This document shows positions 24,491 through 37,670 of a DNA stretch of 64,000 nt, piece by piece; the first letter of the stretch is position 1; every line of letters starts with the position of its first letter. The DNA is from Glandiceps talaboti (Eukaryota > Hemichordata > Enteropneusta > Spengelidae). The translations under genes were made by a program, and so were the position numbers. The DNA lies in contig NC_135564.1 of the NCBI RefSeq assembly GCF_964340395.1, forward strand, positions 20,060,607 through 20,124,606, written 5' to 3'. The notes below the pieces were generated by a model. That model worked only from the letters and a program-made list of their open reading frames with translations. It did not search any database and was not told the DNA's origin.

Positions 24491-24529
24491 AACCATGTCT
24501 GTGAGTATTTCTTTTGTAATTTTCTCTGT
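24491..24529 (+). repeat. Right flanking direct repeat of the long-TIR element
   Basis: Same sequence as 23,001-23,037, separated from the right inverted repeat by 18 unmatched bases (24,473-24,490). Confidence 0.8.
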
Positions 24530-25763
24530 GGCAAATACAACTATCATTTCACATGTTACAAATGTTGTTCAATGACAACTTCCACTGACTGGCAGAGTTA
24601 AAGGAAAAACTTGATGACTGGTTCAGTTATAATGAATTTAAATGTTGTGTAGACTGTAGTACTTTAGACACAACAGTGATCTTAGTTGTATTGCATACAG
24701 TATGTAGTACTTTAGACACAACAGTGGTCTTGGTTGTATTACATACAGTATGTAATATTTAGTGAAGTGAATATAGATTACATCCAAAAGAAAGAAAAAA
24801 CCAGAAGAGTGAATAAAACAGTGATGGGTGCAAGAAAAGCATGAGAAGTGTAACATTTCACTCTGCATGAAATTAGGACTTCTGAGAATGTGGTGACGTT
24901 ACTATGGAAACCATCACTTTTCCTACATAGTATATTTCCTTTTTAGCTGGTTTTAGTACCTAATTTCACACATACTGAAAAATTATGAAACTCTTCAACA
25001 CAATATATGTACATGTCTGGTGCTAATTTTCAAGGTTTTTTTCAAGTGGCAACTTGTGTATGTTTTGTCCTGCTCCTTCTCAGTATAGTGATTTTACTCA
25101 AGGATAAGAACATTTATTATTCAGCAGGCAATCTGTTGTAGAAAATGGAAATCTGAAGTTTTCTGTATCATCAGTGTATGGGCCAGAAATTAAACAAATG
25201 TGTACTACATGTTGTGCAAATAATCGTGAACAAGTAGCACTTTTTCCATGATTTTTTAAAGAAACTCAGATACAACTAAACTGGATAATAATAGTGTAAA
25301 TGGCATCAGTTTTCAATAAAAAATATCGGGGCAAAAATATTTTGACTCAAAAAATCTATTTTTATTAATAATGTCTTTAATTCTTAGCATTTTGAACAGA
25401 ATTCATTTTATCACAATACATGCATTTGGTGATAATCTAAACCATTGTCGACCAAAATTCTTTTCCTACAATGTATCTAGACCCAAACTGATACAAAAAA
25501 TTTGCTTTCAAATCTTAACTGTGTTTTATAGGACAATCTTTAAAATCTACATCTTTGATACAAATTTAATGTTGGTGTATTTGTAATTTAATTCTGTTTT
25601 AAATGGATACATGTATGTGAAATAGACGAAGTGATATTTTCTGTTAAAATGATATGTGTACCTACATTGTATATTGTACAATGATACTAATAAAGTGAAA
25701 ATAAAAATACCAAGAATTTTAAAATAACATGGATGATAAAAATTGACTTGTTATAATACTTAC
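24530..25763. other. No gene recognised (MGAT1 intron near exon 1)
   Basis: AT-rich, with the small tandem duplication noted at 24,655. Confidence 0.6.
24655..24760 (+). repeat. ~52-bp tandem duplication
   Basis: GTAGTACTTTAGACACAACA and GTTGTATTRCATACAGTATG twice in tandem. Confidence 0.85.
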
Positions 25764-25862
25764 CCCTCTGCTCTTTACATTATTCAGGAAGACATAGTAC
25801 GTTACTATATTCCAGCACACAAATAAGACGGCTCCAACCACGTAAATCTTTCTCCAACGCAT
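25764..25862 (-). CDS. MGAT1: Probable MGAT1 first coding exon (cytosolic tail and Golgi signal anchor)
   Basis: ATG at 25,862 and a strong GTAAGT donor after 33 codons. The peptide begins MRWRKIYVVGAVLFVCWN and continues to a KSRG end: a short basic tail followed by one hydrophobic segment, the plan of a type II Golgi glycosyltransferase. The GAxLFVxWN pattern matches the anchor of alpha-1,3-mannosyl-glycoprotein 2-beta-N-acetylglucosaminyltransferase (GnT-I), which starts conversion of high-mannose to hybrid/complex N-glycans in the medial Golgi. It ends in phase 0, compatible with the exon at 2,371-2,485. The catalytic domain is not in the window, so another type II glycosyltransferase remains possible. 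Confidence 0.62.
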
Positions 25863-26379
25863 GGTTCAATGTAAAGTCAACTATACGATGATAGATGGAC
25901 AAGTGGCTCTTTATTTACTATACCATTGCTACCACCTATATGTACTGGAAAGAAAGAAAATTACAACATCAGAAATTATTGGCTTTTTATTGGCTTATTA
26001 TTATAGTTGTATGGTCACATGTTCATGAATATTAATAACATGTTAATTTATTTAAATTAACTCATATTCTTATGACTTCAAATAGGTTTGACAAAACTAA
26101 AACTGTGTGGTCAATGATTGCGAAAAGCATTAATTTGATGTGGCGAAACTAAAACTCTCGTCAATGATTGCAAAAAGAATTAACTCCCACGTAACTTTGA
26201 AATATGTAAAACAGAAGACATTTTTAAATCTTTGAATTATTGCTATTGTAAATAATTTTTAATTTATACACAATGACTTTTGAAAAACAATATACATAGA
26301 ACAGCCAGTCTATACAGACATCTACATCACTCGATCTGTGACTATACATGTATGAGTGCAGTGGAGTTACAGATTCAGC

Positions 26380-26720
26380 AACTTTGACTGGCTAGAGTGC
26401 AACAGAGCAACAGCAACTTTGAGTGCAGTGGAGTCCCAGATTCACCAACATACAAGGACTAGAGTGCTGCAGTAACAGACCACTGACACAGGCTAGAGTA
26501 TGAGTCACAGTGTCACAGAGTCACAGATCCACTGACACAGGCTAGAGTATGTGCCACAGAGTCACAGTCACAGATCCACTGAAAGGCTAGAGTATGTGCC
26601 ACAGAGTCACAGTCACAGATCCACTGAAAGGCTAGAGTATGTGCCACCGAGTCACATATCCACTGACACAGGCTAGAGTACATGTATGTGCCACCGAGTC
26701 ACATATCCACTGACACAGAC
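26380..26720 (+). repeat. Imperfect ~45-bp minisatellite upstream of MGAT1 exon 1
   Basis: Repeated GGCTAGAGTATGTGCCAC, GAGTCACAGTCACAG and ATCCACTGA in varied lengths. Confidence 0.75.
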
Positions 26721-28020
26721 AGACTGGGCATGGAATATTGTAACTCTGAACTATGCAGTCATAATTCATAGTATCACTGGACAGTCTTACCATCAATAAA
26801 ACATCTGTGATAGATACATTTACACTTCATGCAAGATTTACATTGTATGTATGTGTGACAAGAATGTCAAACAGTGGAGTGACTACATAAAATAAACATT
26901 TGTATCCAAGCTAGCGACATGTATGAAGTAAGGTTAGGGATAGCTATAGAGGTACATGTAGACACTTCCACGTCACATTATAAACACAAGATGACTTGAA
27001 ATGTTCACAATAGCCAGTGTTCTACACATGTATACATTTGAATCAGCCATGTAATTTAAAAGGCCCATCAACCATGTGCTCACTGTCGATCTTTCTCATT
27101 GGAGCCATACATGATCATTCACTTGTTCAGGACCAATTTTTTTGTATAACTCTACTACATGTACTAAAGTCTTTCACAACTACAAATCTATTCTGAAATG
27201 AATCTTTAAAGGCTAGGGTTTCAATTCCAGTATCATATTAGTGTGATCTCTATCAGTGGAACCATATGGATTTAAAAAAATGTTCATGTGATTATTCTAT
27301 TATTCTGGGCCAACTTTTTCTGAGGCTATTACATGTACATACATAGTCTAGATGCTATCTCTGTGGCTTCCAAAGGGTGATAAGAGATTTTGAAATTCAA
27401 AACCAATGGACTAGACTCTAGTAGATTGTATGTACATCTACCAGATACCAGTCTTTCATGACTACATTACATCCTAAACAGGGCCAGGGCCATTAAGAGA
27501 AACTGACATGTTCCATACCATATGGACATTTCTATTCCTTGATGTCATGTGACAACATATTTTTTTCAATTCCATTTTTGACCCGACAGACCCAATGGAA
27601 GATAGTCAGTAACACATGGTGTTCAGGGTCATTAACTAAGGTCATTACATCTCATCCAAATGAACAATTAGCAATTCAACATGTGTTTTCTGACACTATT
27701 ACATGTGTTATGGCAGACAGGAACCTATAAACTGGTTTATTTCACTTTTCATACTTTAATTTAAACATTTCCAGAATTTAGGTCATACCAGATTTGTAAT
27801 TATCTCCTTGTTTTAAATACATACAAATAAACACAGATACATATGTTTTGATGTTCAAACAATTCTGACTTCAACATATGTTTTCTGACACTATTATGGC
27901 AAACAGGAGCTCATAAACTCTTATTTTACTTTCTATTCTTTTAACATTCCTACAAACCAAATTTTTATGTTTTTGTTATTTGCATTTTTTCATAATGTAA
28001 GCCTAAACAAAATTCATACA
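26721..28020. other. No gene recognised
   Basis: Unique AT-rich sequence upstream of the MGAT1 start; short frames only. Confidence 0.6.
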
Positions 28021-28386
28021 AGGCCTAAAAAAGAATAGCTTGGTTCCAGTTACCCAACCGGATTTTTCACTGCCAACCCTAAACTTTTTTTTAACATAAT
28101 CAAGAAAAAATAATAAAATTGCGAAAATTGTGAAGTCTCACAGGAAATAGTGGATGCGGAAACTGACATCAACTTAAAAAGACACTGTAAGTGTAACACT
28201 GTTCTTTCAATCTTTAATGACTGTACATCAGATGAGAAGACACCATTAACACAGATACCATATGGAAAGACACAGAAAATATAACTACCTGAACTATACA
28301 CAGTCACTCATGCATGAAAAAAAATTCTACCCCACCTATTCTAAAATTGAGTGAAATCGGAACCACACAATTTTTTCTAGGCCTAA
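28021..28386 (-). mobile_element. MITE family 2, copy 2 (reverse orientation)
   Basis: Reverse-complement copy of the element at 15,990; ends AGGCCTAAAAAAGAATAGC and TTTTTTCTAGGCCT. The small open frame inside it is not conserved as a protein among copies. Confidence 0.75.
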
Positions 28387-29967
28387 GTACATTATACAAA
28401 ATGTAAATTAATGTACATTTATGCAAACCATTTGATTGACAAAACTATAACAACTTCAGCCTTGGGTACAATTTGTTTATAAAAATCAAGACAATATGGT
28501 AGATTTTACTTAGTGCCTGTATTAATATTATTGGCTTAAAATCCTGCAAGAGGTGAATTTTTACACAACTGTAATTTTTAGAAATTTGGTTCAAACATGT
28601 ACATGTACAGTCATGTTACATTTATAATATAAATAATTTTTTTTTTCCTTTCTTGGTGTATTTTTTTATTTAACTTAATTTCATTTTTTTTCATTCATAT
28701 TTCTTCTTCAAATATTGACCATGTATCCAAAACTGAAGCAATCAAATAATTTGACATGTTACTGCGACTCTGTGTAATTGGGATGCCTTGAGCAGTAACA
28801 ATGTCAACAAATGATTAGCCCAGTGTAGTTGATGAGTGCCTACAGTACAATTATGCAGTAGATATTGGTACATACAAATACATACAAAACAAACATTTTA
28901 GCGATGCGATGCTCCAAGGACTATGAGAGAGTCTAGTTGTGCATGTATGTCCAAAATGTTCCAGTATATATAAACCATGTAAACATCAGACAATTCTCTA
29001 TATATCATAAAATGTAAGTACACAATGGTGTTTCACATTCGACCTATAATGTTATATTCTATACTCCCACTAGTTATACTACGGTAGTTATAAAATATCT
29101 ATGCCATTAATATGGAAATATAAGTCAATAAAAGTTATATCAATAAAGACCACAGCTCTCTGCTACTTTCATACCTGACAATAATTACAATCTAGTATGG
29201 TGAACAAATCTATACAGTGTAAACAAACATGTACTCAATAAATTTACAAATACTTTATACAAATTGTTTTGGACTATGGAACTTTTTGCATCACTGATAG
29301 AAATAGCTATTATGTTAATATTTTGGGCTGATGGCCCATATTACCCTGAAAATAAAACTAGCATTATAATATCTATAGCTGTATTAATATTATAACAATG
29401 GAATTTGTCATTGTGATGAGGATCGTCAACCAAGACAGATCGAAAGCTCAATGCTAAAAACTTTAAACTGCTATAACCTGTGAAAATCATTTGATGTACC
29501 AAACTGATGAACCTTATTGGATTTCAACTACTAATATCTCATTTGAATTCCACTGTCCTAGACTCAGATTACTTTGTTGGCATAGCAACATATGATTTGA
29601 GCCTTGTAACCATAGTAACAGTTTAGATACAAAAATACATTTCTGTTACCACAGTGATACATACAAACACCTGGTTTAAACTTCCTATGTGTATCTGATA
29701 GTATGCAATACCAGCAGCCTATACCCACCCCTCAATCACATGACATCCAACACAATCCCTCTAAAACAATAAAATTATCTTTACATGAAGTGAAATGTTT
29801 GGCAGTCAAAGTAATAAACTCCTGGTTACAAAATTGCAGAACAAATATAGTATACTGATATAGAATTCAATGCATGCTGAAAACAAACTGAAGACAGCAC
29901 TTATATCAATTTTGTTTTGTTTTCGATCAATATCATTTTCAGCAGTGTGTTTTCTAAGGGCAGTAAG
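28387..29967. other. No gene recognised
   Basis: Unique AT-rich sequence. Confidence 0.6.
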
Positions 29968-30100
29968 CAGGTAAAATCTACCCAAGTTCCAATGTCATAC
30001 CAGGGTTCCCCATCAAAATTATGATTCAGTGTATTGGAAAGTATGCCAGTTTTACCATATTCCCCCTTTTTGTTACCAGGGGTTCCTCAACCTAAGCAAA
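29968..30100 (+). repeat. Interspersed repeat family 5 (CCAGGGTTCCC), copy 1
   Basis: ACCAGGGTTCCCCATCAAAA, TATGCCAGTTTTACCA and TGTTACCAGGGGTTCC; related to 58,845-59,005 and to a fragment at 34,467-34,520. Confidence 0.6.
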
Positions 30101-30329
30101 AACACTTCAGATTTCACACCCTCACCACATTATGAAATGTTTACAGTTACAGTCAAACAAAAAACAATTGCTGGTAAAAAAAATTGGCATTGAAAAAAAT
30201 GCTAAAACATATTGCAATAGTCATATTTGATCAATCTATTACCTGGTATATGTACATTAAATTTTAATTCTTGTTATTATCATTTTCAGTCAAATTTCCC
30301 ATCTCTCTAAAATATTACAAATATTGAAT

Positions 30330-32645
30330 TGTAGTACACTGTCATGGGTATATCACTATCACCTTGTACATTGCATTATAGTACACTGTCATGGGTATAT
30401 CACTATCACCTTGTACATTGCATTATAGTACACTGTCATGGGTATATCACTATCACCTTGTACATTGCATTGTAGTACACTGTCATGGGTATATCACTAT
30501 CACCTTGTACATTGCATTGTAGTACACTGCCATGGGTATATCACTATCACCTTGTACATTGCATTGTACAATGTAGTACACTGTCATGGGTATATCACTA
30601 TCACCTTGTACATTGCATTGTAGTACACTGTCATGGGTATATCACTATCACCTTGTACATTGCATTGTAGTACACTGTCATGGGTATATCACTATCACCT
30701 TGTACATTGCATTGTAGTACACTGTCATGGGTATATCACTATCACCTTGTACATTGCATTGTAGTACACTGTCATGGGTATATCACTATCACCTTGTACA
30801 TTGAATTGTAGTACACTGTCATGGGTATATCACTATCACCTTGTACATTGCATTGTAGTACAATGCCATCGGTATATCACTATCACCTTGTACATTGCAT
30901 TGTAGTACACTGTCATGGGTATATCACTATCACCTTGTACATTGCATTGTAGTACAATGCCATCGGCATATCACTATCACCTTGTACATTGCATTGTAGT
31001 ACACTGTCATGGGTATATCACTATCACCTTGTACATTGCATTGTAGTACAATGCCATCGGCATATCACTATCACCTTGTACATTGCATTGTAGTACACTG
31101 TCATGGGTATATCACTATCACCTTGTACATTGCATTGTAGTACACTGTCATGGGTATATCACTATCACCTTGTACATTGCATTGTAGTACACTGTCATGG
31201 GTATATCACTATCACCTTGTACATTGCATTGTAGTACACTGTCATGGGTATATCACTATCACCTTGTACATTGCATTGTAGTACACTGTCATGGGTATAT
31301 CACTATCACCTTGTACATTGCATTGTAGTACACTGTCATGGGTATATCACTATCACCTTGTACATTGCATTGTAGTACACTGTCATGGGTATATCACTAT
31401 CACCTTGTACATTGCATTGTAGTACACTGTCATGGGTATATCACTATCACCTTGTACATTGCATTGTAGTACAATGCCATCGGCATATCACTATCACCTT
31501 GTACATTGCATTGTAGTACACTGTCATGGGTATATCACTATCACCTTGTACATTGCATTGTAGTACAATGCCATCGGCATATCACTATCACCTTGTACAT
31601 TGCATTGTAGTACACTGTCATGGGTATATCACTATCACCTTGTACATTGCATTGTAGTACACTGTCATGGGTATATCACTATCACCTTGTACATTGCATT
31701 GTAGTACACTGTCATGGGTATATCACTATCACCTTGTACATTGCATTGTAGTACACTGCCATGGGTATATCACTATCACCTTGTACATTGCATTGTAGTA
31801 CACTGTCATGGGTATATCACTATCACCTTGTACATTGCATTGTAGTACACTGTCATGGGTATATCACTATCACCTTGTACATTGCATTGTAGTACACTGT
31901 CATGGGTATATCACTATCACCTTGTACATTGCATTGTAGTACACTGTCATGGGTATATCACTATCACCTTGTACATTGCATTGTAGTACACTGTCATGGG
32001 TATATCATTCTCACCTTGTACATTGCATTGTAGTACACTGTCATGGGTATATCACTATCACCTTGTACATTGCATTGTAGTACACTGTCATGGGTATATC
32101 ACTATCACCTTGTACATTGCATTGTAGTACACTGTCATGGGTATATCACTATCACCTTGTACATTGCATTGTAGTACACTGTCATGGGTATATCACTATC
32201 ACCTTGTACATTGCATTGTAGTACACTGTCATGGGTATATCACTATCACCTTGTACATTGCATTGTAGTACACTGTCATGGGTATATCACTATCACCTTG
32301 TACATTGCATTGTAGTACACTGTCATGGGTATATCACTATCACCTTGTACATTGCATTGTAGTACACTGTCATGGGTATATCACTATCACCTTGTACATT
32401 GCATTGTAGTACACTGTCATGGGTATATCACTATCACCTTGTACATTGCATTATAGTACACTGCCATGGGTATATCACTATCACCTTGTACATTGCATTG
32501 TAGTACACTGTCATGGGTATATCACTATCACCTTGTACATTGCATTATAGTACACTGCCATGGGTATATCACTATCACCTTGTACATTGCATTGTAGTAC
32601 ACTGTCATGGGTATATCACTATCACCTTGTACATTGAATTGTAGT
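30330..32645 (+). repeat. 47-bp satellite, about 49 copies with a higher-order variant
   Basis: Unit GTAGTACACTGTCATGGGTA + TATCACTATCACCTTGTACA + TTGCATT. A CAATGCCATCGG variant recurs at exact multiples of 47 (30,861; 30,955; 31,049; 31,472; 31,566). Confidence 0.97.
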
Positions 32646-33001
32646 ATTTACCACGGCACGGAGATCGTGCTCCGATCCGACACGTCTTCAACTAGTGCCT
32701 CCACAGAGTACTATACCTAAAGCTATTGTACCCCATTATTTCAGATACCGATTGAGGAGTCAATTTACGTAATCTTTATCACGATGCTATATGATATGAC
32801 AGTTTGTTGTGTCTTTTCCTTGATGTTTTCTTTTTATGTGATTTTTGTTGTTGATGTGGGGGGGGGGGGGGGGTGAACCTTTGGGTCGGCCGCTAGGTTG
32901 TTACCACTTCCCTATTGTTTAGCAAAATTACCACAAATAAAAGGGCCTTCGCCGTTTATATACGGGATTATATTAGAGCTATCATTGTATCAATGAGGAT
33001 A

Positions 33002-33211
33002 CTACTGGGACAATTGCAGACTAGATGTTGTTAGCTGTATCGCGAGAACGATCGGAGCATGGAAGTATAACCCACAGGCCTGCGACTTCATAGCCCGGGC
33101 TTCATAGGCTATGGACTTGTCACTTCCTGTCAGTACACTAACGAAAACATCTTTCCCAGAGACATAGGTATCTATAATTCTTCTCTGAAAGTCTTTCAAG
33201 TGCGAGTATCA
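33002..33211 (-). pseudogene. Helicase-like fragment (RecQ-type motif I), degraded
   Basis: A minus-strand frame reads LKDFQRRIIDTYVSGKDVFV then SVLTGSDKSIAYEARAM. The KxFQ...DVFVxVxTGSGKS pattern is the start of a RecQ/DEAD-type helicase core, but the Walker A lysine loop reads TGSDKS instead of TGSGKS. A TGA lies four codons upstream of the visible part, and the downstream sequence (CGLYFHAPIVLAIQLTTS) loses the expected motif spacing. It sits between a satellite and a poly-G tract, so it is probably a dead transposon-borne or processed copy. Confidence 0.5.
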
Positions 33212-33497
33212 AAGTTTTTCCAATGTGTCTCGATGTGTTCACTCGCTTGGTGACTACGCCATGTTCATTTTGATTGACAAGCTTTGTGAACTATGACCTA
33301 AATGTCAATAGTCTACAAACTGAATGTTCCTATTGTTATCGCATGAGGGCGCGGCAAGGGACAACAGTCGCTTGGGCCTTCGCAATACGGCCCTCGAAAT
33401 CAGTTTGCGATTATACTATTATTACTAGTGTTGCGCCGGACCGGAGTTTAGATAAAACGTATGGAAAAAAGGCGCGAGCGACTGTCGACAGTCTATA

Positions 33498-34410
33498 AGA
33501 TACATTGTGTTGTTCAGTCCTATCAGACTTCTAGACCACTGTAAGATATGTTATGTTGTTCAGCCCTATCAGACTTCTAAACCACTGTAAGATATGTTGT
33601 GTTGTTCAGCCCTATCAGACTTCTAAACCACTGTAAGATATGTTGTGTTGTTAAGCCCTATCAGACTTCTAAACCACTGGAAGATATGTTGTATTGTTCA
33701 GTCCTATCAGACTTCTAAACCACTGTAAGATATGTTGTGTTGTTCAGTCCTATCAGACTTCTAAACCACTGTAAGATATGTTGTGTTGTTAAGCCCTATC
33801 AGACTTCTAAACCACTGGAAGATATGTTGTATTGTTCAGTCCTATCAGACTTCTAAACCACTGTAAGATATGTTGTGTTGTTCAGTCCTATCAGACTTCT
33901 AAACCACTGTAAGATGTGTTGTGTTGTTCAGCCCTATCAGACTTCTAAACCACTGTAAGATATGTTGTGTTGTTCAGCCCTATCAGACTTCTAAACCACT
34001 GGAAGATATGTCGTGTTGTTCAGCCCTATCAGACTTCTAAACCACTGTAAGATATGTTGTGTTGTTAAGCCCTATCAGACTTCTAAACCACAGTAAGATA
34101 TGTTGTGATGTTCAGCCCTATCAGACTTCTAAACCACAGTAAGATATGTCGTGTTGTTCAGCCCTATCAGACTTCTAAACCACAGTAAGATATGTTGTGA
34201 TGTTCAGCCCTATCAGACTTCTAAACCACAGTAAGATATGTTGTGTTGTTCAGTCCTATCAGACTTCTAAACCACTGTAAGATATGTTGTGTTGTTCAGT
34301 CCTATCAGACTTCTAAACCACTGTAAGATATGTTGTGTTGTTCAGTCCTATCAGACTTCTAAACCACTGTAAGATGTATTGTGTTGTTCAGCCCTATCAG
34401 ACTTCTAAAC
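33498..34410 (+). repeat. 46-bp satellite, about 20 copies
   Basis: Unit AGATATGTTGTGTTGTTCAG + CCCTATCAGACTTCTAAACC + ACTGTA. Variants (TCAGTCC/TTAAGCCC; ACTGGA/ACAGTA) occur in runs. A lone monomer lies at 37,051-37,103. Confidence 0.97.
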
Positions 34411-34747
34411 AGTTCCAGTGAGTAAATAGGCTATAGTGTCTTTGGCGGCAAGTACATGTACATGTAGGTAAAATCTACAAATGTACCAGGGTTCCCCAGT
34501 CATTTTACAATGTTTCAGAACAATATCATGGATTGGTAGATGTATATAACAATACACTTTTCTTTCACTTTGCATGTTCCAGCTGCTGAATGTCATATAT
34601 TTTTGGAGCAGTAGTCTGTTTGTTACACTCTATCCCTGAAGAAAGTCTCTGATGCTAACCTGATATAAATAGAGATTTGTTAAACTAAACTGATGAGAAG
34701 CAGATCTTTGAATGACAAAGTTGGATGATCTACTCATTGTGCCTTAC

Positions 34748-34766
34748 CTGCCAAAAATTCGGACAT
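34748..34766 (-). CDS. Candidate minus-strand first exon (MSEFLA)
   Basis: AACATGTCCGAATTTTTGGCAG then GTAAGG: good start context and consensus donor, phase 1. No following exon identified; low support. Confidence 0.2.
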
Positions 34767-35431
34767 GTTCTTACTCCAACACTAATTACGGAGCCTTCAA
34801 GACCCAAGAAATGTTCAGAGGTACCCCAATCCCGTCAGAAATCGGCAAAAGTAGCAATGCATGCAGAATTTTGAAACGGGTAGTACGCTGCCATCCCTCT
34901 CACACTTTCAGCGTGATCTCATCCATTTGAGTTTGTCAAGCAGGTATTGTAGAGTTTAATTGCAGTTCAACAATGGAATGAGAAAAGCTCAAAAAACAGA
35001 AGCAACTCAAAATTAAAACTAATACTACTGTACAATTATTGCAGGTAACCACATCTATGCCTCAATAATATCCACTCAATTTACACCTACACAGAAATTA
35101 TTCAATTTACAATACAATACAATAAAGCATTTATTACACTTCACGCCATTTTTATACATTAATTTAACAGGTTATGCCATTTTTGCCCATTAATTTAACA
35201 GTTTACCAATCCTTCACATTAATTTATATGGTTATGCAATGCCATTTTTTTTGCACATTAATTTTACAGATTACACTGGTTAGTCATGCAATATGAGTTC
35301 ATTGACTTTACAATTAGTAGAAAAGTAATGTTGCAAGTCAGGTACTCAATTGCATTCATGTACACCATTCATTCTTACAGGTGAAATCCTACAACATAGA
35401 TTCAGTTAGTTTTCCTAATTGAAACACACTA

Positions 35432-35713
<282 letters not shown>

Positions 35714-36459
35714 AATGGCTGATCCTCAATGTACATGTGTGTATGTGTTAAAATAAACATGTCAGAGTTTGTTCCAGTGTTGAAGACATGCATATTATAT
35801 GCTGATCACTATGCATACCAATATGTAAATTACCATGCTATTTATAATAATATGTAAATTAATATGCAAATTAGCTTTCATTAGCCTTGCAATCTCTATC
35901 CTGGGGAGAACACTGGACATGACATGATCACTGTTCTAGTAATTTAATAGCATACAGAATACTTAATTATTGAATACTAGTCAAATCTGGACCACATAGC
36001 CAATTATTCCTATCCTATTATTATGTTCAATACACACTTCTTTAATTTCAACAATGAGACAGACATAACTCAAATGAACATACCTTGTGTGTATTCTACT
36101 AACCTGTTATTAACATTAATACATCACACATGTCCAAATACATATTCATATACATTAATTTAATAACACATGTCATGTTTGATTTCATAGCTAATAAATT
36201 ATTTTAAATTTTTCAATATTGATAAAGGCATGCTTTTTTGTATGTGTAAAAAAAATTCTTGAATTAATTTCATTTCACTTTCTAATTCTCACATTTGAGT
36301 ATTTGTTCTGCTAACTTGAAACTCTACTATAAGCATTTACTATGCAAATGTCAGATAACTGCATAACATTAAAGCATAGTAATTTTTTCAACTAAGATAC
36401 CCATACCCCAGAGATTTGCTGTGTTCTTTGTCACAGGCTGCTAATGCTATGGACTATTA

Positions 36460-36836
36460 AAGGCCTATATAAAAGTGTGGTTCTGATTAAATTCAATTTT
36501 AGAGTTGGTTCGATATGTAGATTTTGTTGTTGTTGATTTTTTAATTTCTTTTTTTTCATATGTGAGTCTCTAGTTCAGGTAATTATATTTTCTGTTGTTT
36601 TCCATATGGTCTCTGTGTTAATGGTTTCTTCTCATCAGATGTACATCCATTACAGATTGGAAGAACAGTTTTATATTGTCTTTTTAAGTTGATGTCAGTT
36701 TCCGCATCCACTATTTCTCACAAGACTTCACAACTTTTGCGATTTTATCAAATATGTAGAAAAAAACAATTTCAGGGTCGGCACTGAAAACTAGGTGGGG
36801 TTGGGTAATCGGAATAAATATTTTTTTAGGGCTAAA
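36460..36836 (+). mobile_element. MITE family 2, copy 3
   Basis: Same order of inner phrases as copy 1; ends AAGGCCTATATAAAAGTGTG and TTTTTTTAGGGCTAAAC. Confidence 0.75.
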
Positions 36837-36837
36837 C

Positions 36838-37370
36838 AGTATTATCTAGCCTGATAGCCAAGTCTCTGGACTAACAAGTAACATACATGATTGTACACTC
36901 CACTATACATTGTAGTTTGGGTTTATCATTGTTATGATTCCAAATAATAATGACATGGCTACTCAATATAGATACATATGTATACACATACATGTATGCT
37001 TTTTACATTTTCCATATCCTGTACATCACTAGGGATCGTGGTCATGAAGTCTGTTATAGACTGTAAAGATATGTCTTGTTGTTCAGCCCCTATCAGGCTT
37101 CTTAATGAGTGCTGGCTGATAGTGTGGCATAAATGTCAGTATCTTACAGACCAAGGCTGTTAGTGATATGGGCAAAACAATATTGTCAAGTCTGATAACC
37201 AAGTCTCTGGCCTAACAATCTAACATATAAATTCCACTATATAGTTTGAGTTTATCACTGTTATGATTCAAAATACTAGACATGGCTACCCTAAGTATTA
37301 TTGACATGTACAGACATTTTCCATTTTCAATATGCTTTTTACATTTTCCATATCTTGTTAAGCCTCCTGT
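36838..37370 (+). repeat. Degenerate ~340-bp tandem duplication
   Basis: 36,838-37,030 and 37,180-37,370 share AGCCAAGTCTCTGG, CCACTATA, TTTATCAYTGTTATGATT, GACATGGCTAC and GCTTTTTACATTTTCCATAT in the same order. The lone satellite monomer lies in the first unit. Confidence 0.7.
37051..37103 (+). repeat. Isolated single monomer of the 46-bp satellite
   Basis: GACTGTAAAGATATGTCTTG and TTGTTCAGCCCCTATCAGGC match the satellite unit at 33.5 kb, in unique surroundings. Confidence 0.75.
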
Positions 37371-37597
37371 GAGTTCAGGGTTATTTCAATGTACATTTTA
37401 GACTCTCTGGGTCAGTTATTTGAATACCTCAAGAATAATGAGAGTGAAGTCAAATCCACAATTGCCTACTTCTCATTTTCATAATTATGCCTTGATGGCA
37501 AAGTTAAACACATAAAATATTCATAGATTCCATATTTATCTAAATTATCTAATCGATAGACATCATTCATATCTGTTTTTACCTTTCACTTTTATCT

Positions 37598-37669
37598 CTA
37601 GGATTTCATTATAAATTGCTGCTGTCCCAAGGGAAGGAGACTTGGTACAGCAACTTTCACCGACAACTT
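37598..37669 (-). CDS. Candidate minus-strand terminal exon of an unknown gene
   Basis: 24 codons from an AAAACTCAG acceptor to TAG, reading KLSVKVAVPSLLPLGQQQFI and MKS. Less AT-rich than its surroundings. It could belong to a transcript starting in the CpG-rich stretch at 39.3-39.8 kb, but no linking exons were found. Confidence 0.2.
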   Translation of the reverse strand, partial: KLSVKVAVPSLLPLGQQQFIMKS

Positions 37670-37670
37670 C

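Noticed and set aside
28050-28307. 85-codon minus-strand open frame
   Set aside because: Lies entirely in a MITE copy and is not conserved in the other two copies.
30438-30670. Frames with GYITITLYIALY repeats
   Set aside because: Read-through of the 47-bp satellite; no independent evidence for coding.
30330-34410. Regularly spaced repeats resembling a CRISPR array
   Set aside because: Units are contiguous with no unique spacers, in a eukaryotic genome; they are satellites.
34712-34930. 72-codon plus-strand open frame
   Set aside because: No domain or splice context; the opposite-strand start plus donor at 34,748-34,766 is at least as plausible, so neither is firm.
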